In this document: one piece after another, positions 30,101 through 39,313 of the stretch
Layout: the number at the start of each line of letters is the position of its first letter
Numbering within the stretch: the first letter of the stretch is position 1
Source: a bacterium
GTDB taxonomy: Bacteria; Myxococcota_A; Bradymonadia; UBA7976; UBA1532
Assembly (NCBI GenBank): GCA_030427205.1
Contig: JAUHXC010000006.1
Location: forward strand, 62,001 to 126,000
Direction of reading: 5' to 3'
Length of the DNA stretch: 64,000 nt
The notes under the pieces: generated by a model
Seen by the model: the letters and a program-made list of their open reading frames with translations, nothing else
What the model was told of the DNA's origin: nothing
The model's database searches: none
Translations under genes and position numbers: made by a program

Positions 30101-32813
30101 CCTTCTGGTTGAGCTTCTTGGCCGCCGCGTTGACCGCCGCGGTGGCCTTCTCGACGCGGTCCTGCACCGCCTTGCGGAACCGGTCGCGCACCGCGGGGAA
30201 CTCGGCGAGCAGCGTATCGCCGATGGCGATCAGCGCCTTGCCCACCAGCTGGATCGCGCCGACGATGGCCTTGCGCGCCCGCTCGATGGCCGCCGCCGCC
30301 AGCTGCTTCGCCTTGTCGATCGCCGCCTTGACCGCCTTGCGCGCCTTCGCGATCGCCGCGCTGATGCCCTTCTTGATTTTGTCGAAGAACGCCTTGGCCT
30401 TCGACGCCAGCCAGCCGAAGAAGCCGCCCGACTTCTTCTTGCTCTGCTTCTTGAGCGTGTCCGCCTCGCGCTGGCCGGCGGTGCGCGCTTGGCTGGCCTG
30501 CTTCTGCCCCGCGTCGTGGGCCTTCTGCGCGTCGGCCTCGCCCTTCTTCTTGTGGCCCTCGACGGTCTTGAGACCCTCGGCCACCTTCGCGTCGGCCTGC
30601 TTGCGCGCCGCGGCCGTCTTCTGATCGATCTCCGCCTTCCACTTGCCGCGCAGGCCGGCGACCTCTTTGCCGGCGGCCGCCTTCTCGCGGGCCTGCTCGG
30701 CGGCGGCGTCCTGTTCGAGCGTTGCGATGGCCTTGTCGGCCTCGGCCCGGCGCGCCTTGTCATCCTCGGCGTGCTTGGTGCGTTCGGCGGCCATGTCGCC
30801 TCGGGCCTTGGTGAGGGCCGCGTCGACCTTCGCGCCCTCCTTCTGCCCGGCGACCATGCCGATGATCGCCGCCTGCTCGGCGCCGGGCAGCGTCGGGCCC
30901 GGCTTGGGCTGCGCCGCTTTGCCCTGCGGCATCGCCGCGGTCAGCGTCTGCTCGGGCTCGGTGACGGTGATGCGATCCTCGCCCAGCGGGCGGGTCGTCT
31001 CCTGCTGCGCGCTGCGGGCCGCGGCGCCCACCTGGGTCTCGAGCGCCGCCCGCGACTGCCGCGCGCGCGCCGGATCGGCGTTGCCCGCCGTCGGCACGGG
31101 CGGCGCCGGCCCCGGATCGGGCGACGCCGCCGGATCGGACGTCGGCAGCGCGTCGATGGACGAGGCCATCGCCCGGGTATCGGCGTCCGACAGCTTGCCG
31201 CCCTCGCCCCCTCGCACCGCGGGCGCGGGCACCCGCGCGGCGGGCGTCTCACCGGTGGGCGCGGGGGTCGGCGTCGGCGCGGGGGTCGGCACGTCGGGCG
31301 CGTCGCCGGTATCGGCGGCCTTCGGCTGGGCATCTCGGCCGGCCGGCGCCGCCTCGGGCGCCTCGCCCCCGCCGCGGGTGCCGCGGGTCGGCGGCGCAGC
31401 GGCCAGGGCCTGGCGCTTGTCGGTGACCGCCTGCCCCACCGCCGTGCCGAGCCCGCCCAGCGCCGCGGCGACCTTGTCGGGGCGCACGCCGACCAGCTGA
31501 CCGACGCCGGCCTCGGGCGTGCCGCCGGAGACATCGGGCGCGGGCGCCTCGGGCTTCTCGCTGATGGCCGACCCACCGCCGCCGCCGCCGCCCAGCGCCG
31601 GCTCGGGCACGTCGGCGCCGATGGCGTCCATCTCGGCGGCAATCTCGGCGTCGTCCGCCTCGTCGTCCGCCTCGTCGTTCGCGTCTTCGGCGGCGTCGTC
31701 ATCCGACGCGTCGGCGCCCACGTCGTCGCCCGCGGGCACATCCACCGCGCCGCCTGCGCCTGCGCCGCCGCCACCAGACCCGCCGCCGCCAGACCCGCCG
31801 CCGCCGGACGTCGCGCCGGTCCGTCCGCCGCCGTCGGCCCCTGCCGCGGGGTTTGCCGTCGGGGCCGGCGCTGTCTGCGCCGCGGGAGCCGGCGTGGCGT
31901 CCGGCGCTGCGGCGTCCTGGGATCCGGCGGGGTCCGCGGCGTCGGGCGTCGCGGCGGCGTCCGCCGCTGGCTCTGCGGCGTCTGTATCCGCGGCGTCGGG
32001 GGCTGCGTCGGCGTCTGCGGCGTCGGCATTTGCGGCGTCGGGCGCTGCGGCGGCGTCGGGCGCTGCGGCGGCCTCGGCGACCGGCGCTGCGGCCCCGTCA
32101 CCGCCCGCTGCCCCGCCCGGACCGCCAGCGGCCGGATCCCCGGCGGTCGGCGCGGGGGCATCGCCTGCGGACGCGTCGCCGCCGTTGGATGGCGTGGCGC
32201 CTGATTCTCCGGTCGCCGCGGCGGCGGGCGCAGCGGCGCCTCCCGTGGATGCGGCGTCCGCCGTGCCCGAGCGGCCTGTGGGCCGGGCGGGCCGGGCGGC
32301 GGCGGGCTTCGCTGTTGCGCTCGGGGCTTCGGCGGCGGGCGTCCCGGCGGCCATGGCAGGCGCCGCCGCCGACGGGCCCGTGGCATCCGGCGAAGCCTCC
32401 GCCGCGAGCGCCGTCTCATCGCGGGCCCGATCATCGCGGGCCAGATCACCGCGCGCCATGCCATCTGCGCCGCCGCCTGCTGCCTGCCCGGCCCCCTGGC
32501 CCATGGCATCGTCGGCAGGGCCCCGGGCCAAGCCTTCGGCCGGCGCGGATGTCTCGGCCGCCGAGGTCTCCTGCGCCGATGTCTCCTGGGGGGACGTCTC
32601 CTGCGCGCCGTGCTGCCCTTCGCCGAACAGGCCGCCGCCCGCCAGGGCCCGGCGCACCTCCGATGATTGACGGCGACGCGCCTGGCGGGCCCGGCGCTGC
32701 GCGCGCGGGTCGGGCCGCGCGTCGTCGCCGGGCTCGTGCGTGCTATCGGCGCGCCGATCGCGGCTCTGGTCGAAGGCTGCCCGCCGCGCGTGATCACCCA
32801 CCGGCCCTGTCAT
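27129..32813 (-). CDS. Giant eCIS-associated polymorphic toxin-like protein
   Basis: A 1894-residue protein. ATG 32813 has GGAGG seven bases upstream. Residues 1-620 are disordered (Ala/Pro/Asp/Gly, with ETS repeats near 70). Residues about 640-780 are coiled coil. Residues about 790-1120 are amphipathic and hydrophobic helices ([54 protein letters not shown]); I recognise this module from large proteins in extracellular contractile injection loci, often with DUF4157. Residues about 1120-1180 are Lys-rich. The last 400 residues ([10 protein letters not shown] at about 1535) are a domain I do not recognise, presumably the effector. No DUF4157 HExxH motif is present. An immunity-like gene overlaps its stop, then a small gene and an AAA+ ATPase follow. 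Confidence 0.82.
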   Translation of the reverse strand: MTGPVGDHARRAAFDQSRDRRADSTHEPGDDARPDPRAQRRARQARRRQSSEVRRALAGGGLFGEGQHGAQETSPQETSAQETSAAETSAPAEGLARGPADDAMGQGAGQAAGGGADGMARGDLARDDRARDETALAAEASPDATGPSAAAPAMAAGTPAAEAPSATAKPAAARPARPTGRSGTADAASTGGAAAPAAAATGESGATPSNGGDASAGDAPAPTAGDPAAGGPGGAAGGDGAAAPVAEAAAAPDAAAAPDAANADAADADAAPDAADTDAAEPAADAAATPDAADPAGSQDAAAPDATPAPAAQTAPAPTANPAAGADGGGRTGATSGGGGSGGGGSGGGGAGAGGAVDVPAGDDVGADASDDDAAEDANDEADDEADDAEIAAEMDAIGADVPEPALGGGGGGGSAISEKPEAPAPDVSGGTPEAGVGQLVGVRPDKVAAALGGLGTAVGQAVTDKRQALAAAPPTRGTRGGGEAPEAAPAGRDAQPKAADTGDAPDVPTPAPTPTPAPTGETPAARVPAPAVRGGEGGKLSDADTRAMASSIDALPTSDPAASPDPGPAPPVPTAGNADPARARQSRAALETQVGAAARSAQQETTRPLGEDRITVTEPEQTLTAAMPQGKAAQPKPGPTLPGAEQAAIIGMVAGQKEGAKVDAALTKARGDMAAERTKHAEDDKARRAEADKAIATLEQDAAAEQAREKAAAGKEVAGLRGKWKAEIDQKTAAARKQADAKVAEGLKTVEGHKKKGEADAQKAHDAGQKQASQARTAGQREADTLKKQSKKKSGGFFGWLASKAKAFFDKIKKGISAAIAKARKAVKAAIDKAKQLAAAAIERARKAIVGAIQLVGKALIAIGDTLLAEFPAVRDRFRKAVQDRVEKATAAVNAAAKKLNQKVQSALDTLGKGLDAALGLLEKGLHFIVDGVGAMVQSAIKSAESVVNGVLAFAVLIKDVSANPLGWLKNLAAGVMDGIKNHLWKAFKTAVKGWFESKLMEILGIGGLVIKTLLAGGFDMPRIAKTAWEGLKAAIPIALISLLVEKLVAMIVPAAGAVIAIIEGLQAAWGTVSRIIAAFGAFMNFLKLVKTGKSGPAFAEALAAAAVVVIDFVANWLIKKIKKAAKAIGKKLKGIAKKLGKKLRRKGKGGKKGTSKAGKKGGKKQKKDKSKEMAAARRAAKKAAKKGWSLAKGKASKRVMKKATLEQALKGVEGNRGGVRVKADVKVQGKSWTIKATATKKGKKASATHGKGWVAKSEKGASFFATTDLSSFNRKLIKETFAALKKPSTKKPDKQKGKLKTAYADKKRDVEQRRKKGQARLDGRIKGLRFTIDVEPFAGVEKDRKMRTTVAVTPNHNEQADDIPMGDGGFPYAISPPGSDVKTRSTGPANRKNARKRMPPMASAQDAKKMPGFVVNLTSGARVPGGLAKRYGHDAWAGAARDTGLLRTGLVVGVNSFESLDKGRASKTKGELQKGVNSVRPYRSMRVAAFGFFWQPNWTKKEGGATSFEEVRRAYAALKPEERKDALKQESGGQMKKNHHLPYGTFRQTTLDSKFTQQMVNDIGAAFDPVHILSQDDDGKVSAASGKGVLAEYDTILRTMEKHAFLTIGGYRFKQFEWNDGSPSRKSQLTVLANEIDRAVRAAIGKEYPELLYPTEPNMLIKAKDSKHKDGYFDTQSGMRGKLYGTRTAEGRTAKLTGRQHGRDTVHNAPSTSIPTTAPPRTHVSDQSVLDARKTFGQDAQYNAMDMASQNFANPRNLLTEHTSLEPAPGFSKTAHRKAGEAYFGKAANLEKGHGASGLIHSTGASMAAGGDAATVRKAQLDKLDEVHKAQQDKLGKSKLTPEDVKARKTLLDKLFKTTRAIINALTSDELAGKWQTVKTLLDQIKAPGAGT

Positions 32814-32945
32814 CGGCCCGCCTCCATCGACGCGATGGCTGCGCGCTGGGGGATGGATCTGCCCCGTGACATGCAGGCTCCTGCGGTGTGACCTCCGTCA
32901 CGTTAGTCCGGCGCCGCGCCGGCCTCAAGGGCCGAGGTCCGGGGA

Positions 32946-33053
32946 CGGGTGCTCTTGTACGGCGTCAACGGACACATGCATGCCCGCGGGCGGTCGATGC
33001 GCATCGCCGTCAGCGGATCGGTCGACGCCTGCCTGCTCGACATGCCCCGTTGG
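32946..33053 (+). pseudogene. 108-bp fragment of the copper monooxygenase gene
   Basis: This stretch matches 23823-23930 of the cytochrome/copper monooxygenase gene with six mismatches in 108 bases and no gaps. In the parent frame it still reads VNGHMHARGRSM, keeping the CuM histidine pair. It has no start or continuation on either side and lies between two minus-strand genes. It is a relic of a second copy or of a short recombination event. Confidence 0.8.
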
Positions 33054-33075
33054 TCGAGCCACGGCCGTCGGCCCT

Positions 33076-34560
33076 CTACTCGGGCCACGGCTCGCCGGTG
33101 GCCTCGGTGAAGCGCGCCTCGAGCGCCTCACGATCGGCCGTACGCCCCAGCGCGGTATAGGTGCGCCCCAGGTAGACCCACGCCGGCGTCTGCCGCGCGT
33201 CCAGCGCGATCACCCTCTCCAGGATGGGCGCCGCCTCCGCCGGCTTGCGGGTATGCAGCGCGATCATGCCCAGCATCAGCCACGCGCCCACCGACTCTTC
33301 GTGCAGCTCGGTCGCCCGCCGGCACAAGGCGCGCGCCGCCTCGAAGCGGCCCTGACGCCCCTCGAAGTCGCAGCGCAGCTGCGGCCCGGCGGCGGCCTCG
33401 GGCCAGCGGGCCTCGATCTCGGCGATGCGCGACTCGGCCAGGGCCATGTCGCCCGCCGACAGCGCCGCGTCGACCGACCGCTGCGCCGCCACGTAATCCC
33501 CCTCGTCCGCCGCCGGAAAACCCACCGGCATCGCGAAGCGCCGCCGGGTCGTGCGGGCCCACTCGGAGAGGCTGGCCTGACTCTCGGGCGTGAAGCCGGC
33601 CGCCGCGGCGAGCACCGCCGAGACCTGCCCCGCCTTCATCGCCGCGTCGACCTGCGCCCGGGTCATCGACCCCCGCCGCGGCGGCGCGCTCGCCGGCGCC
33701 CGCTGAACCCCGTCGACGAACGCCGCGCGCTCGACCGGATCGACCTTCGCGTCGGGGTGCCCCCGATACCAGGCCAGCGCCGCCTCCCGCCGGGCGACGA
33801 GCTCCGCCGCGGCGTCGGCATTCGCGTCCGGGCCCGCGCCCAGCGTCTCGCGGATCAGCGCCTGGGACAGCGCGCCGAAGCCCTTGATGCGCCCGGAGTA
33901 GGTCGCCGCCATCACCACCCCGAAGTCGCGCACGTGCAGCGCGCCCATCGTATGAGCCCACTCGTGCACGAAGACCACCGCCCGCCGATGCTCGATGCGC
34001 GCCCGCAGCAGTGCTCGGCGATCGCGATCGTCGAGCACGTCGATGCTGCCGATGGCGTCCGCCTCGGAGACATCGGCCATCGAGCGCATCACGAAGTGCC
34101 GCCCCGCCAGCCGCGCCAGCCCGATCTGATCGAAGTCGCTCGACGCCACCGGCACGCCGCCCACCAGCCCCACGACCCAGACCCCCGCCTCGCCCGGATC
34201 GTGCGCCGCCAGCGCGTCGAGCCGATCGCCCAGGTCGTCGTTGGGGCCCGGTTCGGGCCACGGCGCCACCCGCTCGACGACGAAGCCGACCCCGAACTCG
34301 AACTGCGCGATGCCGCTGGCCTGCTCGACCATCGCCTCCGCGGCCCGCACCCAGTCGCCCTTCTGCGCCTGCCAGCGCGCGTCGGCGTAGATCCGGAACC
34401 GCAGCGGCGGCCGCGCATCGGGCGCGGGCGCCGTCGCCGCGGTCATCTTCGCCGGGGTCAGCGCCCCGATCGCCCGCTCGCGGGGCGTCGGTCCACACGC
34501 CGCGAGCACCAGCGCCGCCAGCGCCAGCGCCCATTGCAACCGCCCGATTCGTCGGCTCAT
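33076..34560 (-). CDS. Metzincin-like zinc-protease lipoprotein with TPR region
   Basis: A 494-residue exported lipoprotein: signal LQWALALAALVLAAC with lipobox LAAC. HEWAHTMGALH at about residues 197-207 is a complete metzincin zinc motif HExxHxxGxxH. The following VVMAATYSG could supply the Met-turn. Before it, FRIYADARWQAQKG and the beta strands fit the N-lobe of an archaemetzincin-like or astacin-like fold. Residues about 350-490 are helical TPR-like repeats (ALCRRATELHEESVGAWLML, AWVYLGRTYTALGR). It probably cleaves or recruits periplasmic or surface proteins. It follows two overlapping small genes and heads into the toxin operon on the same strand. Confidence 0.83.
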   Translation of the reverse strand: MSRRIGRLQWALALAALVLAACGPTPRERAIGALTPAKMTAATAPAPDARPPLRFRIYADARWQAQKGDWVRAAEAMVEQASGIAQFEFGVGFVVERVAPWPEPGPNDDLGDRLDALAAHDPGEAGVWVVGLVGGVPVASSDFDQIGLARLAGRHFVMRSMADVSEADAIGSIDVLDDRDRRALLRARIEHRRAVVFVHEWAHTMGALHVRDFGVVMAATYSGRIKGFGALSQALIRETLGAGPDANADAAAELVARREAALAWYRGHPDAKVDPVERAAFVDGVQRAPASAPPRRGSMTRAQVDAAMKAGQVSAVLAAAAGFTPESQASLSEWARTTRRRFAMPVGFPAADEGDYVAAQRSVDAALSAGDMALAESRIAEIEARWPEAAAGPQLRCDFEGRQGRFEAARALCRRATELHEESVGAWLMLGMIALHTRKPAEAAPILERVIALDARQTPAWVYLGRTYTALGRTADREALEARFTEATGEPWPE

Positions 34561-34570
34561 GGGTGCGCCC

Positions 34571-35266
34571 CTACTGGTCTTCCGGCTCGGCCGTGCGTTC
34601 GAGCCCTGCTGCCCGTCGAGACCCGCCCGTTCTCATCCGTCCGGTGCGCCGTCGTGTCTTCGGCGCTCCAACATCCTCGAGCGATGCTGCGCGGGCGTGG
34701 AGTGTCCGGTGCGCCTTGGCGGCTGGATCCGCGCCGCCCACGTCCCCAACAAGGGCAGCGAGAGCCTCGGCCTCGATCAGACGTAGTCGGGCGGCCAGGT
34801 CGTCCATCGACTCAAGTGCAGCAGTGGCTCGTACTTGGGCGAAGCGTGCTTCTGCCAACGCTCTCTCCAGATTACCCAGTGGTGCACCCGATCGCATCCG
34901 CAAGATGCGCTCTTCTTCTGCCGTTGGTCCAGTCATGTGGGCCGGCTCGGACCCTTGTCCGGACCGCACCGGAGGCGCGACAGGCTGTATGGCCGGTTGA
35001 TCCCGTTGAGTCTGTGCACGGTGGGCAAGCCATCGGAGTCCGGCTGCCATGGTCGCGCGGTCAACGGGGCCGGTCAGAACGACTTCTCCATCGACCAGGA
35101 CAGAAAGCTGGCCTTGATGGCCAGCGTGAATCTGGATCCGCCCATCGGGCGACTGTAGGAGTCCATACGGCTCGCCGTCCACCGTCGCGATCTCGACGCT
35201 CCCAGGCGTAGTTTCCCCGGAGGTCGGCTGCGGCTCCCGGTCGGCAGGATCTACTTCGCGGGCCAC
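34571..35266 (-). CDS. Unrecognised protein with coiled-coil region
   Basis: About 231 residues from GTG 35266, which overlaps the upstream stop (TAGTG) and has AGGGGGG nine bases before it. The N-terminal half is beta-rich (VEIATVDGEPYGLLQ, LSVLVDGEVVLTG). Residues about 105-180 are a charged coiled coil. The tail is Arg/Ala-rich. It has no signal peptide and no known domain. It ends 10 bases before the metzincin lipoprotein gene, so the three form one operon. GC content is lower than in neighbouring housekeeping genes. Confidence 0.6.
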   Translation of the reverse strand: MAREVDPADREPQPTSGETTPGSVEIATVDGEPYGLLQSPDGRIQIHAGHQGQLSVLVDGEVVLTGPVDRATMAAGLRWLAHRAQTQRDQPAIQPVAPPVRSGQGSEPAHMTGPTAEEERILRMRSGAPLGNLERALAEARFAQVRATAALESMDDLAARLRLIEAEALAALVGDVGGADPAAKAHRTLHARAASLEDVGAPKTRRRTGRMRTGGSRRAAGLERTAEPEDQ

Positions 35267-35487
35267 TACTGTTCGCCCCCCTTCTCGAACACGAGAGCGA
35301 AGGCCTTCATCTCCCATGGTGTGAAGCGAAGCGGTACGGCCGTCCCGCCGACTGTCAGCACGATGTGCCCATCTGCGCTGACTCGAAGACGGGCCTCGGG
35401 GCCCTGAGCGCGGACCGCCGATATCACCATGCTCTCTTCCTCGGCGATGAGGTTGACGTTTACCCGGTCGGGATGGCTGCGCCCCAT
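35266..35487 (-). CDS. Small protein overlapping its downstream partner
   Basis: Unrecognised protein of about 73 residues. ATG 35487 is chosen provisionally; its AGGAGG lies only one base upstream, so the later ATG at 35430, with GAGGAAG before it, is an alternative. The region is beta-rich (RLRVSADGHIVLTVGG) and ends in MKAFALVFEKGGEQ. Its stop TAG overlaps the GTG of the next gene by one base, showing tight coupling. The preceding sequence is decayed DNA, so it could itself be 5'-truncated. Confidence 0.5.
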   Translation of the reverse strand: MGRSHPDRVNVNLIAEEESMVISAVRAQGPEARLRVSADGHIVLTVGGTAVPLRFTPWEMKAFALVFEKGGEQ

Positions 35488-35552
35488 GCCTCCTGCTCCA
35501 GAGGGTTCATCTGCGACGAGGACTAGCACAGACCGCGGGCAGCATCGAGTCG

Positions 35553-35711
35553 GAGGATCTCGATGACGAGATGGCCATCATCGAGGATCATCGAGGGCGA
35601 CGGCGACCCGGACGGCGAGGCGCTCGACGCCCGCGCTGGGCCCCACGACGCGCAGGACGCCGGCCCCTGCGCGGCCTCCGCCGTGCCCCCCGGCCAGCCC
35701 GTCAACCGGCC
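35553..35711 (+). pseudogene. Decayed copy of the 3' end of the gene at 36663
   Basis: Aligned by eye, this segment matches about 37379-37549, the acidic C-terminal end of the neighbouring plus-strand gene, at roughly 80% identity with small indels that break frame. Shared peptide pieces include DDAQDA and SAVPP. It has no start and runs into the broken lipoprotein reading frame on the other strand. Confidence 0.65.
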
Positions 35712-35755
35712 GGCCGTCGGCCACCGAGAACGACCGTGCTGGGCCAGCACATGCA

Positions 35756-36253
35756 TCACGCGCGCCTCGCCGCCAGCGGGCCCCGTGACGCGGAAACCCC
35801 ACACATACGCGCCGCTGCCGTCGTGATGGCCGGCCGCGTCAGCTCGAGGCCGGCGATGGGGGAGGGGCCGAGCACCAGTTCGCGCCCGTCCAGCGCCTGC
35901 CGAGCGACGGGCACCGCCGGCGCGCGCTGCCCGTCGAGCGTCAGCCACGCGGCGTCGCTGAAGGTCGGATAGCCCTCATAGGTGTCGAAGTTGCCCTGGT
36001 TCAGCGCGCCGTCGGGCTGGATGTCCCAGACGTTGCCCGCGCCGTCGATCCGCTCGGTGGGCAGCGCCTCGGGCCCGTCGGGCGAAGGCGCGGCGTCCAG
36101 CGCCCCGTCGACTGCCCCGCCGACCGCGGCGTCGACGGCCGGGCCCGTCCCGTCGCCGCCGTCGCCGTCGCACCCGCCCAGGGCGAGCGCCAGCGCCCCC
36201 CAGACCACCAGGGCCACCCGGGTGACCCGCCCGCCTGCTCGCGTGACGACCAT
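35756..36253 (-). pseudogene. Frameshifted, truncated lipoprotein gene
   Basis: ATG 36253 (GGAGG upstream) opens a lipoprotein with signal VALVVWGALALALGGC and an Asp/Gly/Ala linker. DIQPDGALNQGNFDTYEGYP and a beta-rich segment ending GLELTRPAITTA follow. At about 35825 the frame goes out of phase. In the neighbouring frame the protein seems to continue as AYVWGFRVTGPAGGEARV before running into decayed DNA near 35711. The open frame ends at 165 residues with an Arg/Ala tail. I read it as an inactivated copy of a longer exported protein. Confidence 0.55.
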
Positions 36254-36662
36254 ACCGCCTCCATCACCGACCCCTGCGTCGGCCTGCCGGCCGATCATCG
36301 GCGGGGCGCGCCCGGCCGTCAACGGCGCCCGTCAGACCGGACGGCGCGCAGTACCGGCCGCGTCGCGGCGTCCGGTGACCATCCGCCCCCGGCGCGCGCT
36401 TGCACGCGCCATTCGGCGCAAAACGTCACCATATGGAAACGTTGCGTGGAAAAACGCCGATCGAGAACCTGTGTGATCCCGGCCGACTACGCAAAGACTG
36501 TAAGAATCGTTAGAAACTCGGGGTTTACGAAGTCCCGATCACCCGCTAGCCTCGGACGTACTCAACACCGCAGCGGACGGCCTTTCGAGAGCCACCGTCG
36601 GTCGGCGCGCATGCCGTGCGCCGGGGACGGCACCGCTGCACCTGCGCCCGAGGAGGCCCACC
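36254..36662. other. Spacer upstream of the gene at 36663
   Basis: This 409-base divergent spacer is less GC-rich at 36420-36560 than the surroundings, with an A-tract (GGAAAAACG) and GTAAGAATCGTTAG. It probably carries promoters for both flanking genes, but I find no convincing -35/-10 pair, hairpin or reading frame. Confidence 0.4.
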
Positions 36663-37598
36663 ATGGCCATGCCCGTTCACACCCGGATCCAGAAGCTGCG
36701 CCAGTTCCCGCCCGGCCGCGCGAACGTCGCGGCGAACAACGTCGCCGGCCTCGCCTATCCGCTCGGCTACTTCGACCTGCGGCCATTCATCGACGGCGCG
36801 CTCGGCGCCACCCGCGACTACGTGTACGTCCGCTCGCTGCGCTTCGGCCAGATCCAGGCCCGCGGCGAGGGCCGCGCGGCGCCCATCGACCGCCGCTGCG
36901 ACGTGCGCATCGGCTTCATCCACGACACCTGCGCCCGCTACGTCAGAGACCTGCCCGGCAGCGAAGAGGCCGCCGCCGCCGAGAAGGTGCTGCGGCGCTA
37001 CTTCCCCCGCGGCCTGCGCGCCTTCGTGCAGGCGCCCTACGAAGAGGAGCTCATCCAGCTCGAGATCCTCGTCGACGGGCTGTCGGGCCCCGACGCTGAC
37101 CTGGCGCGCACGCTGACCATCGGCCACCACCTGGCGGTGCTCGTCGAGCTGAGGCCGCAGTACGCTGCGGCGCTCGAGTACGAGGACAAGGTCACCGCCG
37201 GCGAGCTGGCGACGGCGTGGCAGGCGGTGCACCAGGCGATGATCGAGCTGTTCTGCGCGATCGTGACGCTGGTGCGCGACCCCGAGCATCAGGCCAAGGT
37301 GCTCGCGCCGATCCTCGACCAGGACGACCGCCTCGCGTCGCTCTACGCCCGCCGCCGGACCGGGCAGAACGTCGAGGAGGAGGTCGATCTCGACGACGAG
37401 GTGGCCGATATCATCGAGCAGATCACCGAGGGCGATGGCGAAGCGGACGACGACGCGCTCGCCGCCGGCGCTGGGGCCGACGACGCCCAGGACGCCGACC
37501 CCGACGTGGGATCCGCCGTGCCCCCCGACCAGCCCGCCGACCTGCCGCCCGAGGCCGCGCCCCCGCTGCTCGCGCCGCTGCCCGACCTCGAAGACTGA
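36663..37598 (+). CDS. Protein of unknown function with acidic tail
   Basis: A 311-residue soluble protein. ATG 36663 has GAGGAGG upstream. Residues 1-230 are a mixed, mostly helical domain (LGYFDLRPFIDGALGATRDY, VRIGFIHDTCARYVRDLPG, ELATAWQAVHQAMIELFCAI) that I do not recognise. Residues about 240-311 are an acidic Asp/Ala/Pro tail. The 3' end was copied to 35553-35711. It is followed by about 240 bases of unclear sequence and then a tandem repeat array. Its codon use is native-looking. Confidence 0.72.
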   Translation: MAMPVHTRIQKLRQFPPGRANVAANNVAGLAYPLGYFDLRPFIDGALGATRDYVYVRSLRFGQIQARGEGRAAPIDRRCDVRIGFIHDTCARYVRDLPGSEEAAAAEKVLRRYFPRGLRAFVQAPYEEELIQLEILVDGLSGPDADLARTLTIGHHLAVLVELRPQYAAALEYEDKVTAGELATAWQAVHQAMIELFCAIVTLVRDPEHQAKVLAPILDQDDRLASLYARRRTGQNVEEEVDLDDEVADIIEQITEGDGEADDDALAAGAGADDAQDADPDVGSAVPPDQPADLPPEAAPPLLAPLPDLED

Positions 37599-37836
37599 CC
37601 GCTCACCCGGAGCGGGCCGCCCGCCTCGCCCGGCGCCTCGGCTTCGACCGTCGCGCCGGCCCCCGCCCCATCCGCCGCCCGTACGCCCCGATCCCCGCCG
37701 CGCGCCACCGCCGATGCCGTGCCTTCGGTCGACAGGCCGACCTCATCCCGACCGGACACCGCCGCGACGCGCCGGGCGCCGACCCTGCCGGCGCCTCGGG
37801 CCGTGGCAACGGGCGGCGGCCCGGCTCGGCGACCCC

Positions 37837-38426
37837 CGAGCGCGTCGCACCGGGCGCGCGGCCCGAGCCAGCGGGCGTCGAGAGCGTCGCAACGGTCTGT
37901 GATCCCGCCGCGGCGGGCCGGATTTCGAAGGCAACGGCCCGCGCGCCCGCCTCGGCGGGACACGAACCGTTCTTTCGGGCGCGGCGCCCGCCGCGGCGGG
38001 CCATGAGACCGTTTCGACGGCCTCACCTCCCGCCGCGGCGGGGCTCGAGACCGTCTCTTCGGTCGTGGCGGCCGAGGTGTACCTCAGCGAAACCGAAAGA
38101 ACGCGCGCCGCGGCCGACCCGGGCGGGCCCGCGGACCGTTGGGACGGGTCGAGTATCGGTCGAGTTCGGTGTTCGAGACCGTTGGAACGCAATCCGGGCC
38201 GGCCGCGGCGGGGCGCGAGACCGTTGGAGCGCGATCCGGGCCGGCCGCGGCGGGGCTCGAGACCGTTGGAGCGCGATCCGGGCCCGCCGCGGCGGGACTC
38301 GAGGCCGTTGCCTTCGAAATCCGGCCCGCCGCGGCGGGATGGCAGACCGTTGGAACGCGATCCGGGCCCGCCGCGGCGGGATGGCGGACCGTTGGCGCGC
38401 GCGCCGGGTCGCCCGCCGGCGGATCA
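37837..38426. repeat. Tandem array of about 14 imperfect 42-bp palindromic repeats
   Basis: Units begin at 38175, 38217, 38259, 38301, 38343 and 38385 with exact 42-base spacing and the common start GAGACCGTTGG. In-phase but more diverged units precede them (38047, 38005, 37963, 37921, 37879, 37837), with a degenerate zone at about 38090-38170. Most good units contain the perfect 14-base palindrome CCCGCCGCGGCGGG, for example at 37987, 38029, 38283, 38325 and 38367. The last unit ends on the stop codon of the minus-strand gene at 38424. The preceding 37599-37836 holds faint traces of the same period and nothing else I can name. Confidence 0.85.
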
Positions 38427-39281
38427 GACCGCGGCGAAGTCGGCGCGACGCAGCCCGAGGCGGTCGATGCGCTCGGGATCGTACTTGCGGTCGAAGGGCA
38501 GGACGCCCCGGTCGAAGAGCGTCTGCCTCAGCGTGTCGGCGTAGCGGTGCGCATAGGCCTCCCGCTCCTGCCCCGGGCGGGCGAAGTAGGCGTCGTAGAG
38601 GCGGCCCCACCCGCCGTGGTCGCTCTCTGGACGCTGCTCGTAGGGGCGCTCCACCTTCTCGAGGAAGTCGCGCCAGTGGCCGATCTCGTGCAGCAGCGTG
38701 CGGTAGAGCTGGGTGGCCCGCACGGTCTCCAGCGTGAACTCGATGACGTGCGCCCGGCGCCCGGTGCTGATCGTATGCCCGTCGGCCCGCAGCCGGTCGA
38801 GCTCCTTCTGGCTGTCGAGGCTCTGGCGGGTCGGCCACGTGAACCGGCCCTTCGGTCGCCCGGCTTCGAGGAAGACGGCGGGTCCGTCATGGTCGGGCGT
38901 GAGGTGCGCGCAGTGGTAGGCCATGCGCCCCCAGCAGCCGGACAGGATCTGCTCTTTGCGCGTGGGCTGCCGCAAGACGAACTGCTGCAGCCCGGCCATG
39001 TCGTCGGGCGGCACGTGGCGCAAGACCTCGACGACGTCGTCGACGGTGGCGGCGTGCAGGGTGTCGGCGCGGGTCTCTTCGACGATGATCTGAATCGGCG
39101 AGCCGTGCACCGTGAGCGGCACCCGGATCGGGTTGTTCAGCCGCTCCCAGAACGGGCGGTCATCCCTCCAGTCCGCGCCCCAGCAGCTGGGGATGACCAG
39201 CCGGTTCTGCTTGCGCCACCCCTGATCTTCGGTGCCGATCTTGCGGTTGCGTCGGGTGGGGTTCCAGCCGGGTCGTCTCAT
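38424..39281 (-). CDS. Putative zinc-protease-like protein (HExxH)
   Basis: A 285-residue soluble protein with no signal peptide, starting MRRPGWNPTRRNRKIG. LLHEIGHWRDF at about residue 196 is a gluzincin-type HExxH motif. The region before it (RAHVIEFTLETVRATQLYRT) looks like the active-site strand and helix. The third ligand may be the Glu or Asp about 25 residues later (RPESDHGGWGRLYDAYF). The family is unrecognised. It lies 32 bases from the VWA lipoprotein gene on the same strand, and its stop is embedded in the last repeat of the 42-bp array. Confidence 0.68.
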   Translation of the reverse strand: MRRPGWNPTRRNRKIGTEDQGWRKQNRLVIPSCWGADWRDDRPFWERLNNPIRVPLTVHGSPIQIIVEETRADTLHAATVDDVVEVLRHVPPDDMAGLQQFVLRQPTRKEQILSGCWGRMAYHCAHLTPDHDGPAVFLEAGRPKGRFTWPTRQSLDSQKELDRLRADGHTISTGRRAHVIEFTLETVRATQLYRTLLHEIGHWRDFLEKVERPYEQRPESDHGGWGRLYDAYFARPGQEREAYAHRYADTLRQTLFDRGVLPFDRKYDPERIDRLGLRRADFAAV

Positions 39282-39313
39282 GGCGCCGAGTATAGCGCCC
39301 GGCGCCGGCCGGG

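Noticed and set aside
27129-32670. Long plus-strand open frames opposite the giant toxin gene
   Set aside because: They are His/Arg/Leu-rich mirror translations of a gene with strong third-position bias; they have no ribosome sites or domains.
37837-38426. CRISPR array interpretation of the 42-bp repeats
   Set aside because: The repeats are contiguous and diverged, with no unique spacers and no cas genes.
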